The notes under the pieces were generated by a model. That model made no database searches and had not been told where the DNA came from. It saw nothing but the letters and a program-made list of their open reading frames with translations. Both the position numbers and the translations under genes were made by a program. Source: AR5 sp041499965 (GTDB taxonomy: Bacteria; Methylomirabilota; Methylomirabilia; Rokubacteriales; CSP1-6). From it: 64,000 nt of DNA. Each line of letters opens with the position of its first letter. The first letter of the stretch is position 1. Positions 18,956 through 28,328 of the stretch are shown here, piece by piece. The DNA is taken from NCBI GenBank assembly GCA_041499965.1, contig JBGQLG010000002.1, positions 19,065-83,064 of the forward strand, written 5' to 3'.

Positions 18956-19972
18956 GTGGAGTACACCGCCTTCCTCCAGGCCGCCGAGCGCGGCCAGCCG
19001 CCCCCGTTCGCGCTGCTGCACGGCTCGGACGGGCAGTTACTCGACGACGCGCTGGCCCTGGTGCAGGACACGCTGTTCACCGACGCCTCCGAGCGGGCGC
19101 TCGGCCGCGAGGTGCTGGAAGGCGACGGCGTCACCACCGAGGCGGTCGTGCTCTCGGCCAAGACGCTGCCCTTCATGACGACGCGCCGGCTGGTCGTCGT
19201 ACGCCGCGCGCAGGCGCTGAACGCCAAGGGCGCCGAGGCGCTCACCGCCTACGCCCGCGATCCCAATCCCACGACCTGCCTGCTGCTGCTGGCCGACGAA
19301 GGCCTCGCCGCCTCGCGAGAGCGGCGCACCGATCACTGGCTGCTGGGGGCCTTGCCGCCGGCCGTGCTGGTGGCGCTGCCGCTGCGCAGGGGGCGGGCGT
19401 TGGGGGACTGGCTCAGGCAGCGCGCCGCCGCCGAGGGCCTGACGGTGAGCGACGAGGCCGCGCGGCTGCTCGTGGACTGGGTGGGGGACGACGGGGCCCG
19501 GCTGCTCGGCGAGGCGCGCAAGGCGGCGCTGGGCGGCGGCCCCGAGCACCGCCGCGTCGGCGTGAGCGAGGTGACCGCCGTGGTCGGCGAGCACCGCATG
19601 AGCGACGTCTTCGAGCTGACGCGCGCCGTCGAGCGCCGCGAGCTCGGCCCGGCGCTGCGCACGCTCGACCGCCTGCTCGCCACCGAGGAGCCGATCTTCC
19701 TGCTCTCGCTGCTCACGCGCAGCGTCCGCGTCGCGCTGCAGGTGCGCGACCTCGCCGCCGCCGGCCAGTCGGCCCAGGAGATCGCTCGCTCGGTGCGCCC
19801 GGTGCCGCCCCCGGTCGTGGAAGGCATCATGAGCCGCGTGGCCGGCGCCGCCGGCGCCGCGCTGCCGCGCCAGTACGCGCGCTGTTGCGAGGTCGAGTGG
19901 CGCTGCAAGTCGGGCGGCCAGGGACGGGCGGAGCTGACGGCGCTCGTCGCCGAGCTGTGCTCGGCGAGGTGA
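18956..19972 (+). CDS. holA: DNA polymerase III delta subunit
   Basis: Clamp-loader subunit that opens the beta sliding clamp. The 338-residue protein starts with VEYTAFLQAAERGQPPPFAL and the typical FALLHGSDGQLLDDALALVQ, has an AAA+-like but Walker-less N-terminal half, and ends in the delta C-terminal domain (ALRTLDRLLATEEPIFLLSL, then the Arg/Cys-rich tail). GTG 18956 is taken as start because it gives the family N terminus; the open frame extends upstream through lptE only as a shadow. The stop is overlapped by the next gene's GTG. Confidence 0.9.
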   Translation: MEYTAFLQAAERGQPPPFALLHGSDGQLLDDALALVQDTLFTDASERALGREVLEGDGVTTEAVVLSAKTLPFMTTRRLVVVRRAQALNAKGAEALTAYARDPNPTTCLLLLADEGLAASRERRTDHWLLGALPPAVLVALPLRRGRALGDWLRQRAAAEGLTVSDEAARLLVDWVGDDGARLLGEARKAALGGGPEHRRVGVSEVTAVVGEHRMSDVFELTRAVERRELGPALRTLDRLLATEEPIFLLSLLTRSVRVALQVRDLAAAGQSAQEIARSVRPVPPPVVEGIMSRVAGAAGAALPRQYARCCEVEWRCKSGGQGRAELTALVAELCSAR

Positions 19973-21318
19973 TCCGCCTCGCGCGTCTGGCCCTCGCCCT
20001 GGCCCTCGTCCTCTTCGCCGGCCCCGCCGTCGCCCAGCCCTGCCCGGACTGCCTGCAGGCGGGCGCGGCGCGCGTCGACCTCGCCGTGCCGGCGGGCACG
20101 CCGCTGGCCGGGTACGGCAGCACCGCCCGCCGCCTGCTCGTTCCTGACGTGCTGGGCCGCCATGCCCACGCCTTCTGGTTCAAGCCCGCCGAGGGTGCGC
20201 GGGACGCGCTCGCCGCGCGGGCCCTGGTGCTCGAGTCCGGCGAGCAGCGCGTGGCGTGGGTGGCCATCGATCTGCTGGCCGTCGATCGCGCCTTCACCGC
20301 CGACGTCGAGCGCCAGCTGGCGGCCGCCGGCGTGCGGCCGCTGACGCTGCTCCTCTCGGCGTCGCACACGCACTCCGGTCCCGGCGCGTTCGTCGACTCC
20401 GCGCTGCTCGGCTGGCTCGCCGTGGACCGGCTGGACGTCGGGGTGCGCGGATCGCTCGTCGAGGCCGTGGTGGCCGCCGTTCGCCAGGCCGACGGCGCGC
20501 GGCGCCCGGCCCGGATCGCCGTGGGCAGTGTCGCGGTCCCGGCGATGGCGACCAGCCGCCTGGGTCGCGCCCTCGATTCCGAGATGCTCGTCGTGAAGCT
20601 GACGGATGGTGCCGGCCGGCCACTCGGCCTGGTGTGGAACTATGCGATTCACGGCACCGCGCTGGGGCCACGCAACCTGCGCCTCTCCGCCGACCTGATG
20701 GGCGAGGCGTCCCGTCGCCTGGAGCAGGCGCTGGGGGTGCCGGCGCTGTTCGTCAACGGGGCCGTCGGGGACGTGAGCCCGGCCCGGCACGGCGAGCGTG
20801 CCGTGGTCGATCTGGGCGCCGAGCTGGCGTCGGCGGCACGAGCTGGCTGGGCGCAGGCCAAGCCGGTGACGCGTGCCGCGCTGGCGGTGGGCCGGCGAAC
20901 GGTGACGCTGCCGAGGCCCTGGCTGTCGGCGCACAACTGCCTGCGAGGCTGGCTCCCGCGCGCCGTCGCGCTGCCCCTCGGGTCCGTCTTCGCGCACGAC
21001 ACCACGCTGACCGCGGTCACCGTGGGCGACGTCGGCTGGGTCACGATTCCCGGCGAGCTGCAGACGAGCCTGGGGCGGGGGATCAAGGACGCGGCGGCGG
21101 CCGCGGGGCTGCGTCGCGTCCTGGTCGCCGGGCTGTCCAACGACTACCTCGGGTACTTCACGACGGCAGCCGACTACGATCCGCCGAGCTACGTCAGCTG
21201 CGCGAGCCTCTACGGCCCCAGGACGGGCGGATGCCTGGCCGATACCGCGGCCGGTCTGCTCGGATCCGTGGTCCGCGGCGAGGCCCCGACGACGGCCCCG
21301 GCCGCCTGCGACCGATGA
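19969..21318 (+). CDS. Secreted neutral/alkaline ceramidase-like hydrolase
   Basis: Member of the neutral/alkaline non-lysosomal ceramidase N-terminal-domain family, amidases that cleave ceramide or related N-acyl lipids. GTG 19969 overlaps the holA stop (GTGA) and starts a signal peptide (MIRLARLALALALVLFAGPA ending at VAQ). The mature protein has AGAARVDLAVPAGTPLAGYG, the metal-binding LLLSASHTHSGPGAF and a WNYAIHGTAL His motif, then VNGAVGDVSPARHG with the catalytic-region pattern. At 449 residues it lacks the C-terminal domain of long ceramidases. The substrate here is unknown. Confidence 0.82.
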   Translation: MIRLARLALALALVLFAGPAVAQPCPDCLQAGAARVDLAVPAGTPLAGYGSTARRLLVPDVLGRHAHAFWFKPAEGARDALAARALVLESGEQRVAWVAIDLLAVDRAFTADVERQLAAAGVRPLTLLLSASHTHSGPGAFVDSALLGWLAVDRLDVGVRGSLVEAVVAAVRQADGARRPARIAVGSVAVPAMATSRLGRALDSEMLVVKLTDGAGRPLGLVWNYAIHGTALGPRNLRLSADLMGEASRRLEQALGVPALFVNGAVGDVSPARHGERAVVDLGAELASAARAGWAQAKPVTRAALAVGRRTVTLPRPWLSAHNCLRGWLPRAVALPLGSVFAHDTTLTAVTVGDVGWVTIPGELQTSLGRGIKDAAAAAGLRRVLVAGLSNDYLGYFTTAADYDPPSYVSCASLYGPRTGGCLADTAAGLLGSVVRGEAPTTAPAACDR

Positions 21319-21339
21319 CCAGCGGGCTTCGGGACGGCG

Positions 21340-21591
21340 CTAGCGCGCGGCGGCGAGACGGCGGGCGAGGGCGGACTTCTTGCGGGCGGCGGTGTTGCGG
21401 TGGATGACACCCTTGCTGACGGCCTTGTCGAGGGAGCGGATCGCTGCCTCGATGCTGGGGCGCTGCTCCGGCCCCTCGACCGTGCGTGCGACCTTGACCG
21501 CCGTGCGCACCTGCGAGCGTACCGCCCGGTTGCGCAGGCGCCGCCGCTCGTTCTGGCGTATCCGCTTCTTGGCCGACTTCGTGTTTGCCAC
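21340..21591 (-). CDS. rpsT: 30S ribosomal protein bS20
   Basis: Small-subunit primary-binding ribosomal protein that also contacts 16S rRNA early in assembly. The 83-residue, Arg/Lys/Ala-rich three-helix protein (ANTKSAKKRIRQNERRRLRN, then RSLDKAVSKGVIHRNTAARK) is a clear bS20. The start codon is GTG (21591 on the minus strand), preceded by a strong AGGAGGAG ribosome binding site. It converges with the ceramidase-like gene, only 21 bp apart, and diverges from murJ with about 75 bp between starts, the common rpsT/murJ arrangement. Confidence 0.97.
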   Translation of the reverse strand: MANTKSAKKRIRQNERRRLRNRAVRSQVRTAVKVARTVEGPEQRPSIEAAIRSLDKAVSKGVIHRNTAARKKSALARRLAAAR

Positions 21592-21665
21592 TCGGTGACT
21601 CCTCCTCGTGCGTCGTGGACGCCCACCCGGGCCCGCGATGGGCGCGCGACAGGCCGTCGTGCATC

Positions 21666-23261
21666 ATGCCCGAGCGGCCGCGGATTATCAAGGTGAGCTC
21701 TTCGGAGCGGCAGGTCGTCGGGGCGCTGGGCTCGATCGGCGCCGCCACCCTGGCCAGCCGGGTGCTGGGCTTCGGGCGCGACATGATCGTGGCGCTGGCC
21801 TTCGGGGCGGGGCCCGTGACCGACGCGTTCTTCGTGGCCTTCCGTATCCCCAACATCCTGCGGCGGCTGCTGGCCGAGGGCGCGCTGTCCACCGCCGTCA
21901 TCCCGGTCTTCACCGAGTACGCGGTGACGCGCTCGCGCGACGATCTGGTCCGGATGCTGCGGGCGGTACTGGCCGCCTCGCTGCTGGTGCTGAGCGCCGT
22001 CACCGTGGTGGGCGTCGTGGCCGCGCCGTGGATCGTCACGGTGATCGCCCCCGGCTTCGCCGACGACCCCGGACAGCGCGTACTGGCGGTGCAACTCACG
22101 CGGGTCATGTTCCCGTACCTGGTCCTCGTCGGCCTGGCCGCGTTCGCGATGGGTGTGCTCAACTCCCAGGGGCGCTTCTTCGTGGCGGCGCTCGGCCCGG
22201 CGATCCTCAACGTGGGAATGATCGTCACGGTGCTGGCGCTCGTGCACCACGTCGACCCGCCGGTCCTCGCGCTGGCCGTCGGGGTGCTGGTGGGCGGCGT
22301 CGGCCAGCTGCTGGTCCAGCTCCCGAGCCTGCGCGCCGTCGACCTGCTCGTCACGCCGTCCGGTGAGCTGGGCCACCCGGCGCTCGGCCGGGTGGCGCGG
22401 CTGCTGCTGCCGGCGGTGTTCGGCCTGGCCGCCGTGCAGGTGATGGTCTTCGTCAACACGCTGCTGGCCTCGCTCCTGCCGTCCGGCTCCATCTCGTTCC
22501 TGTACTACGCCGACCGCGTGATGGAGTTTCCGCTCGGTGTGTTCGGCATCGCGCTGGCGTCCGCGTCACTGCCCGCGATGGCCCGCCAGGCGGCCGCGGG
22601 CGACGTGCGCGCCGTCGCCGGCACCGTCAACTTCGCCCTGCGGCTGGCCAGCTACATCTCGATCCCGGCCATGGTGGGCCTGGTGGTCCTGAGCACGCCG
22701 ATCACGCGGCTGCTCTTCGAGCGCGGCCGCTTCGGCCCCGGCGACACGACCGCGACGGCCGCCGCGCTCGTCTGGTACGCCGTGGGTCTCGTCGGCTTCG
22801 CGGGCGCCCGCATCGCCGCCCAGTCGTTCTACGCGGTGGCCGAGCCGGGGACGGCGGTCAAGCTCGGCATCCTGGCCATCGTGGCGAACCTGATCGCCGC
22901 CGTCGTGCTGATGGGGCCGATGGGGCACAGCGGCCTGGCCGCGGCGTCCTCGTTCGGCGCCTACGTGAATCTCGGAGGGCTCCTGTGGGCGGCGCGTCGC
23001 CGTTTCGGCCCACTGGGCGGCCGCGCGCTGCTGCGGTCGGTCACGCGGACCACGATCGCCTCGGTTCCGCTGCTGCTGTGGTGCCTGGCGGCGCTGCGCC
23101 TGGCCGAGCGGTTGCCGCTGCACGCGACGGGGCGGCTCGCCGGCTGGCTGACCGTCACCGTCGGCGTCGGCGCCGCCGTGTTTGTGATGGCGAGCGTGCT
23201 GCTGCGCTCGCCCGAACGGCTGGCGCTGTGGGGGATGTTGCCGTCGCGCCGCCGACGTTGA
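21666..23261 (+). CDS. murJ: Lipid II flippase
   Basis: Flips undecaprenyl-linked peptidoglycan precursor across the inner membrane. The 531-residue protein has the MVF/MurJ pattern of about 14 membrane segments; the first part TLASRVLGFGRDMIVALAFG, then FRIPNILRRLLAEGALSTAV with conserved charged residues, and FLYYADRVMEFPLGVFGIAL are diagnostic. ATG 21666 is used; an earlier in-frame start at 21585 would overlap the rpsT start region and a GTG at 21693 is also possible. Its stop codon overlaps the spacer of the promoter of the next gene. Confidence 0.95.
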   Translation: MPERPRIIKVSSSERQVVGALGSIGAATLASRVLGFGRDMIVALAFGAGPVTDAFFVAFRIPNILRRLLAEGALSTAVIPVFTEYAVTRSRDDLVRMLRAVLAASLLVLSAVTVVGVVAAPWIVTVIAPGFADDPGQRVLAVQLTRVMFPYLVLVGLAAFAMGVLNSQGRFFVAALGPAILNVGMIVTVLALVHHVDPPVLALAVGVLVGGVGQLLVQLPSLRAVDLLVTPSGELGHPALGRVARLLLPAVFGLAAVQVMVFVNTLLASLLPSGSISFLYYADRVMEFPLGVFGIALASASLPAMARQAAAGDVRAVAGTVNFALRLASYISIPAMVGLVVLSTPITRLLFERGRFGPGDTTATAAALVWYAVGLVGFAGARIAAQSFYAVAEPGTAVKLGILAIVANLIAAVVLMGPMGHSGLAAASSFGAYVNLGGLLWAARRRFGPLGGRALLRSVTRTTIASVPLLLWCLAALRLAERLPLHATGRLAGWLTVTVGVGAAVFVMASVLLRSPERLALWGMLPSRRRR

Positions 23262-23267
23262 TATAAT
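23238..23267 (+). promoter_or_regulatory. Promoter of the Xer recombinase gene
   Basis: TTGCCG (23238-23243), 18-bp spacer, perfect TATAAT (23262-23267) just after the murJ stop. A hairpin CGGGTCTC (23312-23319) / GAGACCCG (23327-23334) lies in the roughly 70-nt leader before ATG 23344. Confidence 0.65.
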
Positions 23268-23343
23268 CCGCCGTGCACTCCAGGCATCCCGCGCGGTCCG
23301 ACGTTCGGCCGCGGGTCTCGTCCCCGGAGACCCGGCGCCCCTG

Positions 23344-24228
23344 ATGCAGGCGGTCGCCGAGTATCTCGGGGCCCTCCAGAGCGAACAGGGAGCGTCCCGA
23401 AATACGCTGGCGGCCTATCGACGCGACCTCGACGACTTCGCGCGATTCCTGAGCGCCAGACGCCGCGCTCCGGGCGCCGTCTCCCCGGACGACGTCGTGA
23501 CCTGGATCGAAGCGCTGCGCGCCCGCGGGCTGGCCCCGGCGAGCGTGGCGCGCCGGCTCTCGGCGGTGCGCGGCTTCTATCGCCACTTGGTGCGCGAGGA
23601 CGTCGTCCGCCGCGATCCCACCGAGCATCTCGATCGACCCCGGGCGACCCGGCCGCTGCCGCGCGCCCTGTCGCGCGAGTCGGCCACCCGCCTGGTGGAG
23701 GCGCCCGACACGCGGCGCCCCGCCGGGCTGCGCGACCGCGCGGCGCTGGAGCTGCTCTACGCCACCGGCATGCGTGCGTCCGAGTGTCTGGGTCTGCGGC
23801 TGGAGGACCTGAATGCCTCGGCCGGGTACGTGATCTGCACCGGCAAGGGTTCCAAGCAACGCCTGGTGCCGGTGGGCGCCGAGGCGCTGACCTGGGTGCG
23901 CCGCTACCTGCGCGACGTGCGCCCGGGTCACACGCGTCGTCGTGACAGCGGGCGCCTGTTCGTCAATCCGCGCGGCGGGCCCCTCTCGCGGCAGTCATTG
24001 TGGACGCTCGTCCGGCGGGCCGCCGCCGCCGCCGGCCTCACCCGCCGGGTGTCGCCGCACGTGCTGCGCCACTCCTTCGCCAGCCACCTGCTCGAGGGCG
24101 GCGCGGACCTGCGCTCGGTGCAGGCGATGCTCGGCCACGCGGACATCTCGACGACGCAGATCTACACGCACTTGCCGACCGCGGCCCTGCAACGGATGTA
24201 TCGCGACTTTCACCCCAGGGCGCGCTAG
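23344..24228 (+). CDS. Tyrosine recombinase XerC/XerD
   Basis: Site-specific recombinase that resolves chromosome dimers at dif with FtsK. The 294-residue length and domain order are those of Xer proteins: N-terminal SAM-like core-binding domain (EQGASRNTLAAYRRDLDDFA) and the catalytic domain with Arg144 (TGMRASE), Lys in GKGSKQR, His239-x-x-Arg242 (HVLRHSFASH), His265 (GHADIS) and nucleophile Tyr274 (QIYTH). LLEGGADLRSVQAMLGHADI is typical. XerC or XerD cannot be separated from one copy. It is unlikely to be a mobile integrase, because the flanks are housekeeping genes. Confidence 0.93.
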   Translation: MQAVAEYLGALQSEQGASRNTLAAYRRDLDDFARFLSARRRAPGAVSPDDVVTWIEALRARGLAPASVARRLSAVRGFYRHLVREDVVRRDPTEHLDRPRATRPLPRALSRESATRLVEAPDTRRPAGLRDRAALELLYATGMRASECLGLRLEDLNASAGYVICTGKGSKQRLVPVGAEALTWVRRYLRDVRPGHTRRRDSGRLFVNPRGGPLSRQSLWTLVRRAAAAAGLTRRVSPHVLRHSFASHLLEGGADLRSVQAMLGHADISTTQIYTHLPTAALQRMYRDFHPRAR

Positions 24229-25877
24229 TGGCGCGGCGAGCCCAGACCTATCCCCAAGTGATGGCCACGGCCGCTGATCTCCTGGACGGACGCGTCGTGG
24301 CCGCACCGGCCACGCTGGGCGCGGCCGACGCGATGCGGCTGGCGCGCCGGCGCGGCGGCGACGTCCTGAGCGCGGGGCCCGGCCGCTGGGTGCTGCGCAC
24401 GGACGCCGCGCGGGCCCACGCGCTCGGCCTCGGCTCGTTGCCCGTGCGGCGGCTGGCCCGGCCGCTGCCCACCGTGGCGCCCGGCGAGTCGGAGATCGTC
24501 GTGCGCCGCCACCTGACCGGCGGGGAGCCCGCCGTGGTCGTCGTGCGGGGCCGGACACCGCTCGGGGTGGTGCGCCGCGTCCCGCCGCCGGCGGTGATCT
24601 CGATGCGGGCTCGCTTCGAGCGCTGGCTCGATGCCGAGACCCGCTCGCTGCTCGAGGTCATCGGCCGGCTGGCCGCCGAGCAGGGCGCCAGCGCGTTCGT
24701 CGTCGGTGGCGTCGTGCGGGACGCCTGGCTCGGACGCGCTCCCGGCGGTCACGATCTCGACGTCGTCGTCGAGGGGGACGCCCGGCTGGTCGCGCGGTCG
24801 CTGGCCGCGGCCCTCGGCGGCACACTGATCGAGCACGAGCGATTCCTCACCGCCTCGGTCGAGCTCGCCACCGGGCGGCGGGTCGACGTGGTCACGGCGC
24901 GCTCGGAGCGTTACGAGGAGCCCGGCGCGCTGCCGCGCGTGATGCCGGCCGCGATCGGCGAGGACCTGCGCCGGCGCGACTTCACGGTTAACGCGATGGC
25001 GGTCGAGCTGGCCTCGGGAACGTTCGGGCTGCTCGACCCCCTGGGCGGCGCCGCCGACGCCGCGCGCCGCCGACTACGCATCCTGCATCCGCTGTCGTTC
25101 GTCGAGGATCCCACGCGTCTCTTCCGGGCGGCGCGCTACGCGGCGCGGCTGGGGTTCACGCTCGACGAGTGGAGCGTGCGCTGCCGCACGCTGGCGCTCG
25201 AGCTGGGACCGTACCCGGTGCTCTCACCGGCTCGCATCGCCGCCGAGCTGGAGCGCATCCTGGCCGAGCCCGAAGCCGGGCGGGCCCTCGCCGCCCTCGC
25301 GCGGGCCGGGGTCTTCCGGCTGCTGGCGCCGCGCCACCGCGCCACCCGTGCGGCCGTGGCCCGGCTCGCGGCGCTTCCGGTCACGCTCGAGTGGGCACGC
25401 GCCCGGCGTGGTGCGCCGCCGCGGCTCGAGCTCCTCGCCATGACCCTGGCGGCGGATCAGCCGCAGGCCGTGGCGATGGGGATCCTGCGCGGGCTCGGGC
25501 TCAGCGGGGCGCCGCTCGGTCGTGTCCGCGACACCCTGGCGGCGGCGCCGGCGTTGCGCGAGCGACTGGCCTCGGCCCAGCGTCCGAGCGAGGCCGTCCG
25601 GGTGCTGCGCGAGGCCGGGCCACTGGCCCCGGCGTGGCTCCACCTGGCCGCCGACGAGGCCACGCGTGGACGTCTCTCGCGCATCGGCGGCGACGAGGCG
25701 GCGCGGCCCCTGCTGGGCGGCGAGGCGCTGCTCGGCCTCGGCGTGAGCCGCGGGCCCGACGTCTCCACGGTGCTGAACGTCCTGCGCGACGCGCGGCTGG
25801 ACGGGGAAATCCACGACCGGCCGGGCGAAATCGACTACGTTAAGACCTGGCTCTCGACCCGGACAAAGGAGGGATGA
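24228..25877 (+). CDS. CCA/poly(A) tRNA nucleotidyltransferase with CBS-like N terminus
   Basis: Adds or repairs CCA (or part of it) on tRNA 3' ends. The class II catalytic core starts at about residue 155: FVVGGVVRDAWLGRAPGGHD followed by LDVVVEGD (the GGxVRD and DxD metal site), RRRDFTVNAMAVEL, and the neck-domain FVEDPTRLFRAARYAARLGF. The first about 120 residues read as a degenerate CBS-domain pair (RVVAAPATLGAADAMRLARR and PTVAPGESEIVVRR), as in the DHH-CBS-polymerase family, here without DHH. Start is GTG 24228 overlapping the Xer stop, or ATG 24261. The specificity (CCA, CC or A) cannot be told. Confidence 0.88.
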   Translation: MARRAQTYPQVMATAADLLDGRVVAAPATLGAADAMRLARRRGGDVLSAGPGRWVLRTDAARAHALGLGSLPVRRLARPLPTVAPGESEIVVRRHLTGGEPAVVVVRGRTPLGVVRRVPPPAVISMRARFERWLDAETRSLLEVIGRLAAEQGASAFVVGGVVRDAWLGRAPGGHDLDVVVEGDARLVARSLAAALGGTLIEHERFLTASVELATGRRVDVVTARSERYEEPGALPRVMPAAIGEDLRRRDFTVNAMAVELASGTFGLLDPLGGAADAARRRLRILHPLSFVEDPTRLFRAARYAARLGFTLDEWSVRCRTLALELGPYPVLSPARIAAELERILAEPEAGRALAALARAGVFRLLAPRHRATRAAVARLAALPVTLEWARARRGAPPRLELLAMTLAADQPQAVAMGILRGLGLSGAPLGRVRDTLAAAPALRERLASAQRPSEAVRVLREAGPLAPAWLHLAADEATRGRLSRIGGDEAARPLLGGEALLGLGVSRGPDVSTVLNVLRDARLDGEIHDRPGEIDYVKTWLSTRTKEG

Positions 25878-25881
25878 CTTG
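25866..25881 (+). promoter_or_regulatory. Ribosome binding site fixing a TTG start for pyrG
   Basis: AAGGAGG (25866-25872) lies 6 nt before the TTG at 25879. An ATG at 25874 is in another frame and ends quickly, so TTG is the real initiator. Confidence 0.8.
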
Positions 25882-27483
25882 GGCCCGAAATTCATCTTCG
25901 TGACCGGCGGCGTGGTCTCCTCGCTGGGCAAAGGGCTGGCCGCGGCCTCGATCGGCGCGCTGCTGGAGGCGCGGGGCTACCGCGTATCTCTGCAGAAGAT
26001 GGATCCCTACATCAACGTCGACGCGGGCACGATGAGTCCCTACCAGCACGGCGAGGTCTTCGTCACCGACGACGGCGGCGAGACCGACCTGGACCTCGGG
26101 CACTACGAGCGGTTCACCTCGGCCCGGGTGACGCGTGATCACAACATCACCACCGGCAAGGTCTACTTCTCGGTCATCCAGAAGGAGCGTCGGGGCGACT
26201 ACCTCGGACGGACCGTGCAGGTCATCCCCCACATCACCGACGAGATCAAGATGTCGGTCCGGCGGGTGGCGCGCGACACCGACATCGTCATCGTGGAAGT
26301 CGGCGGCACGGTGGGCGACATCGAGAGCCTCCCGTTCCTGGAGGCGATCCGCCAGCTCAAGAAGGACGTCGGCAAGGACAACGTGCTCTACGTGCACCTC
26401 ACGCTGGTGCCCTTCATGCAGGCGGCGGCCGAGTTGAAGACGAAGGCGACCCAGCACTCGGTCAAGGAGCTCCGTGGGATCGGCATCCAGCCCGATATCT
26501 TGCTGTGCCGCACCGATCGTTACCTGCCGCCCGGCATCAAGTCGAAGATCGCGCTCTTTTGCGACGTCGAGGAGGAGGCGGTCATCACGGCCAAGGACGT
26601 GGAGACCGTCTACGAGGTGCCCCTGGTCTTCCACCGGGAAGGGCTCGATGAGATCGTCATCAAGCTCCTGGGGCTGGAGGCGCGCCCCATTGATCTCTCC
26701 CGCTGGGAGGACGTGGTACGGCGCGTGAAGTCGCCCCGCACGGCCACGCGGATCGCGGTGGTGGGCAAGTACGTCGAGCTGAAGGATTCCTACAAGAGCC
26801 TGATCGAGGCACTGACCCACGGCGGCATCGCCAACGACGCGCGGGTGGACGTGGCCTGGGTCGACGCCGAGCACATCGAGCGCGACGGCGCCGAGGCGCA
26901 CTTCCGTGACGTCCACGGCATCCTGGTGCCGGGCGGCTTCGGCGATCGGGGGATCGAGGGCAAGATCGAGGCGGTCCGCTACGCCCGGGAGCGGGGCGTG
27001 CCGTACTTCGGCATCTGCCTCGGCATGCAGTGCGCAGTGATCGAGTACGCCCGTCACGTGTGTGGCCTGAGCGGCGCCAACTCCTCGGAGTTCGTGAGCG
27101 ACGCGCCGCACCTCGTCGTGGATCTGCTACCCGAGCAGCGGTCGCTCGCCGACAAGGGCGGCACCATGCGGCTGGGTCTCTACCCGATCCTCCTCACCGA
27201 GGGCACGCGCGCCTCGCGGCTGTACGGGCAGGCGATCATCCACGAGCGGCACCGGCACCGCTACGAGGTCAACAACGACTACCTCAAGAACCTGGAGAAG
27301 CACGGCCTGGCGGTGTCGGGGATCTGGGCCGAGAAGCAGCTCGTCGAGATCGTGGAGCTGCCGGACCATCCCTACTTCGTCGCCGGGCAGTTCCACCCCG
27401 AGTTCCGCTCCCGCCCGTGGGATCCGCATCCGCTGTTCGCCGGCTTCATCAAGGCCGCCCTCGATCACGGGCCCGCCGCGTGA
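25879..27483 (+). CDS. pyrG: CTP synthase
   Basis: Converts UTP to CTP with glutamine as nitrogen source. The 534-residue enzyme has the synthase domain (FIFVTGGVVSSLGKGLAAAS, QKMDPYINVDAGTMSPYQHG, ETDLDLGHYERF) and a C-terminal class I glutamine amidotransferase with nucleophile in GICLGMQ and the HPEFRSRP His-Glu pair. Start codon is TTG. It follows the CCA enzyme by 1 bp and its stop is overlapped by the kdsA GTG, so it is part of one translationally coupled run with kdsA and kdsD, where CTP is also needed for CMP-KDO formation. Confidence 0.98.
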   Translation: MGPKFIFVTGGVVSSLGKGLAAASIGALLEARGYRVSLQKMDPYINVDAGTMSPYQHGEVFVTDDGGETDLDLGHYERFTSARVTRDHNITTGKVYFSVIQKERRGDYLGRTVQVIPHITDEIKMSVRRVARDTDIVIVEVGGTVGDIESLPFLEAIRQLKKDVGKDNVLYVHLTLVPFMQAAAELKTKATQHSVKELRGIGIQPDILLCRTDRYLPPGIKSKIALFCDVEEEAVITAKDVETVYEVPLVFHREGLDEIVIKLLGLEARPIDLSRWEDVVRRVKSPRTATRIAVVGKYVELKDSYKSLIEALTHGGIANDARVDVAWVDAEHIERDGAEAHFRDVHGILVPGGFGDRGIEGKIEAVRYARERGVPYFGICLGMQCAVIEYARHVCGLSGANSSEFVSDAPHLVVDLLPEQRSLADKGGTMRLGLYPILLTEGTRASRLYGQAIIHERHRHRYEVNNDYLKNLEKHGLAVSGIWAEKQLVEIVELPDHPYFVAGQFHPEFRSRPWDPHPLFAGFIKAALDHGPAA

Positions 27484-28328
27484 GCACCAGGCGCGAGGTC
27501 CCGGTGGCCGGGCTGACGATCGGGGGCGCGCATCCGCTCGTCCTCATCGGCGGCCCGTGCGCGATCGAGAGCGAGGCGCACGCGCTGATGACCGCCGAGC
27601 GCCTGATCGCGATCACGGCCGAGCGGCGCGTGCCCTTCATCTACAAGTCCTCCTACGACAAGGCCAACCGATCGTCCGTCAACAGCTACCGCGGCCCCGG
27701 CCTGGTCGAGGGCCTGCGGATCTTGCGCAAGGTGCGCGACACGCTCCACGTGCCCGTCCTCTCGGACATCCACCAGGTGAGCGAGGTCGACCCCGCGGCC
27801 GAGGTGCTGGACGTCCTGCAGATCCCGGCCTTCCTGTGCCGGCAGACCGACCTGATCCTGGCCGCCGCCGCCACCGGCAAGCCGGTGAACGTCAAGAAGG
27901 GGCAGTTCGTGGCGCCCCGTGACATGCGCCACGTCGTCGACAAGATCCTGTCCAAGGGCAACGAGGCCATTTTGTTGACCGAGCGCGGGGCCTCCTTCGG
28001 GTACAACAACCTCGTGGTGGACATGCGCGGCCTGGCGGTGATGGGCGAGCTCGGCTACCCCGTGGTGTTCGACGCCACTCACTCGGTGCAATTGCCGGGC
28101 GGCGCCGGTGATCGCTCGGGCGGCGAGCGCCGCTACGTGCAGGGGCTGGCCCGGGCCGCGGTCGCCTTCGGCATCGACGCGCTGTTCATGGAGATGCACG
28201 AGGACCCCGATCGCACGCTGCCCGACGGCCGGCCGCTGTCCGACGGCCCCAACATGCTGCGCATCGACGAGCTCCCGCGGCTGCTCGACCAGTTGCTGGC
28301 CATCCGCGCGGGGCTGGAGGCGCCGTGA
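27480..28328 (+). CDS. kdsA: 3-deoxy-8-phosphooctulonate synthase
   Basis: Condenses arabinose-5-phosphate and phosphoenolpyruvate to KDO-8-phosphate for the LPS inner core. The 282-residue protein has LIGGPCAIESEAHALMTAER, FIYKSSYDKANRSSVNSYRG, LSDIHQVSEVDPAAEVLDVL and the FDATHSVQLPGGAGDRSGGE motif of the family. The metal-type Cys of metal-dependent KdsA is consistent with GGPCAIE. GTG 27480 overlaps the pyrG stop. kdsD, which makes the arabinose-5-phosphate, follows with a 4-bp overlap. Confidence 0.97.
   Translation: MSTRREVPVAGLTIGGAHPLVLIGGPCAIESEAHALMTAERLIAITAERRVPFIYKSSYDKANRSSVNSYRGPGLVEGLRILRKVRDTLHVPVLSDIHQVSEVDPAAEVLDVLQIPAFLCRQTDLILAAAATGKPVNVKKGQFVAPRDMRHVVDKILSKGNEAILLTERGASFGYNNLVVDMRGLAVMGELGYPVVFDATHSVQLPGGAGDRSGGERRYVQGLARAAVAFGIDALFMEMHEDPDRTLPDGRPLSDGPNMLRIDELPRLLDQLLAIRAGLEAP

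Noticed and set aside
23344..24228. Xer-like recombinase as sign of an integrated mobile element
   Set aside because: Full-length chromosomal Xer type with housekeeping neighbours (murJ, CCA enzyme, pyrG) and no attachment-site duplication.
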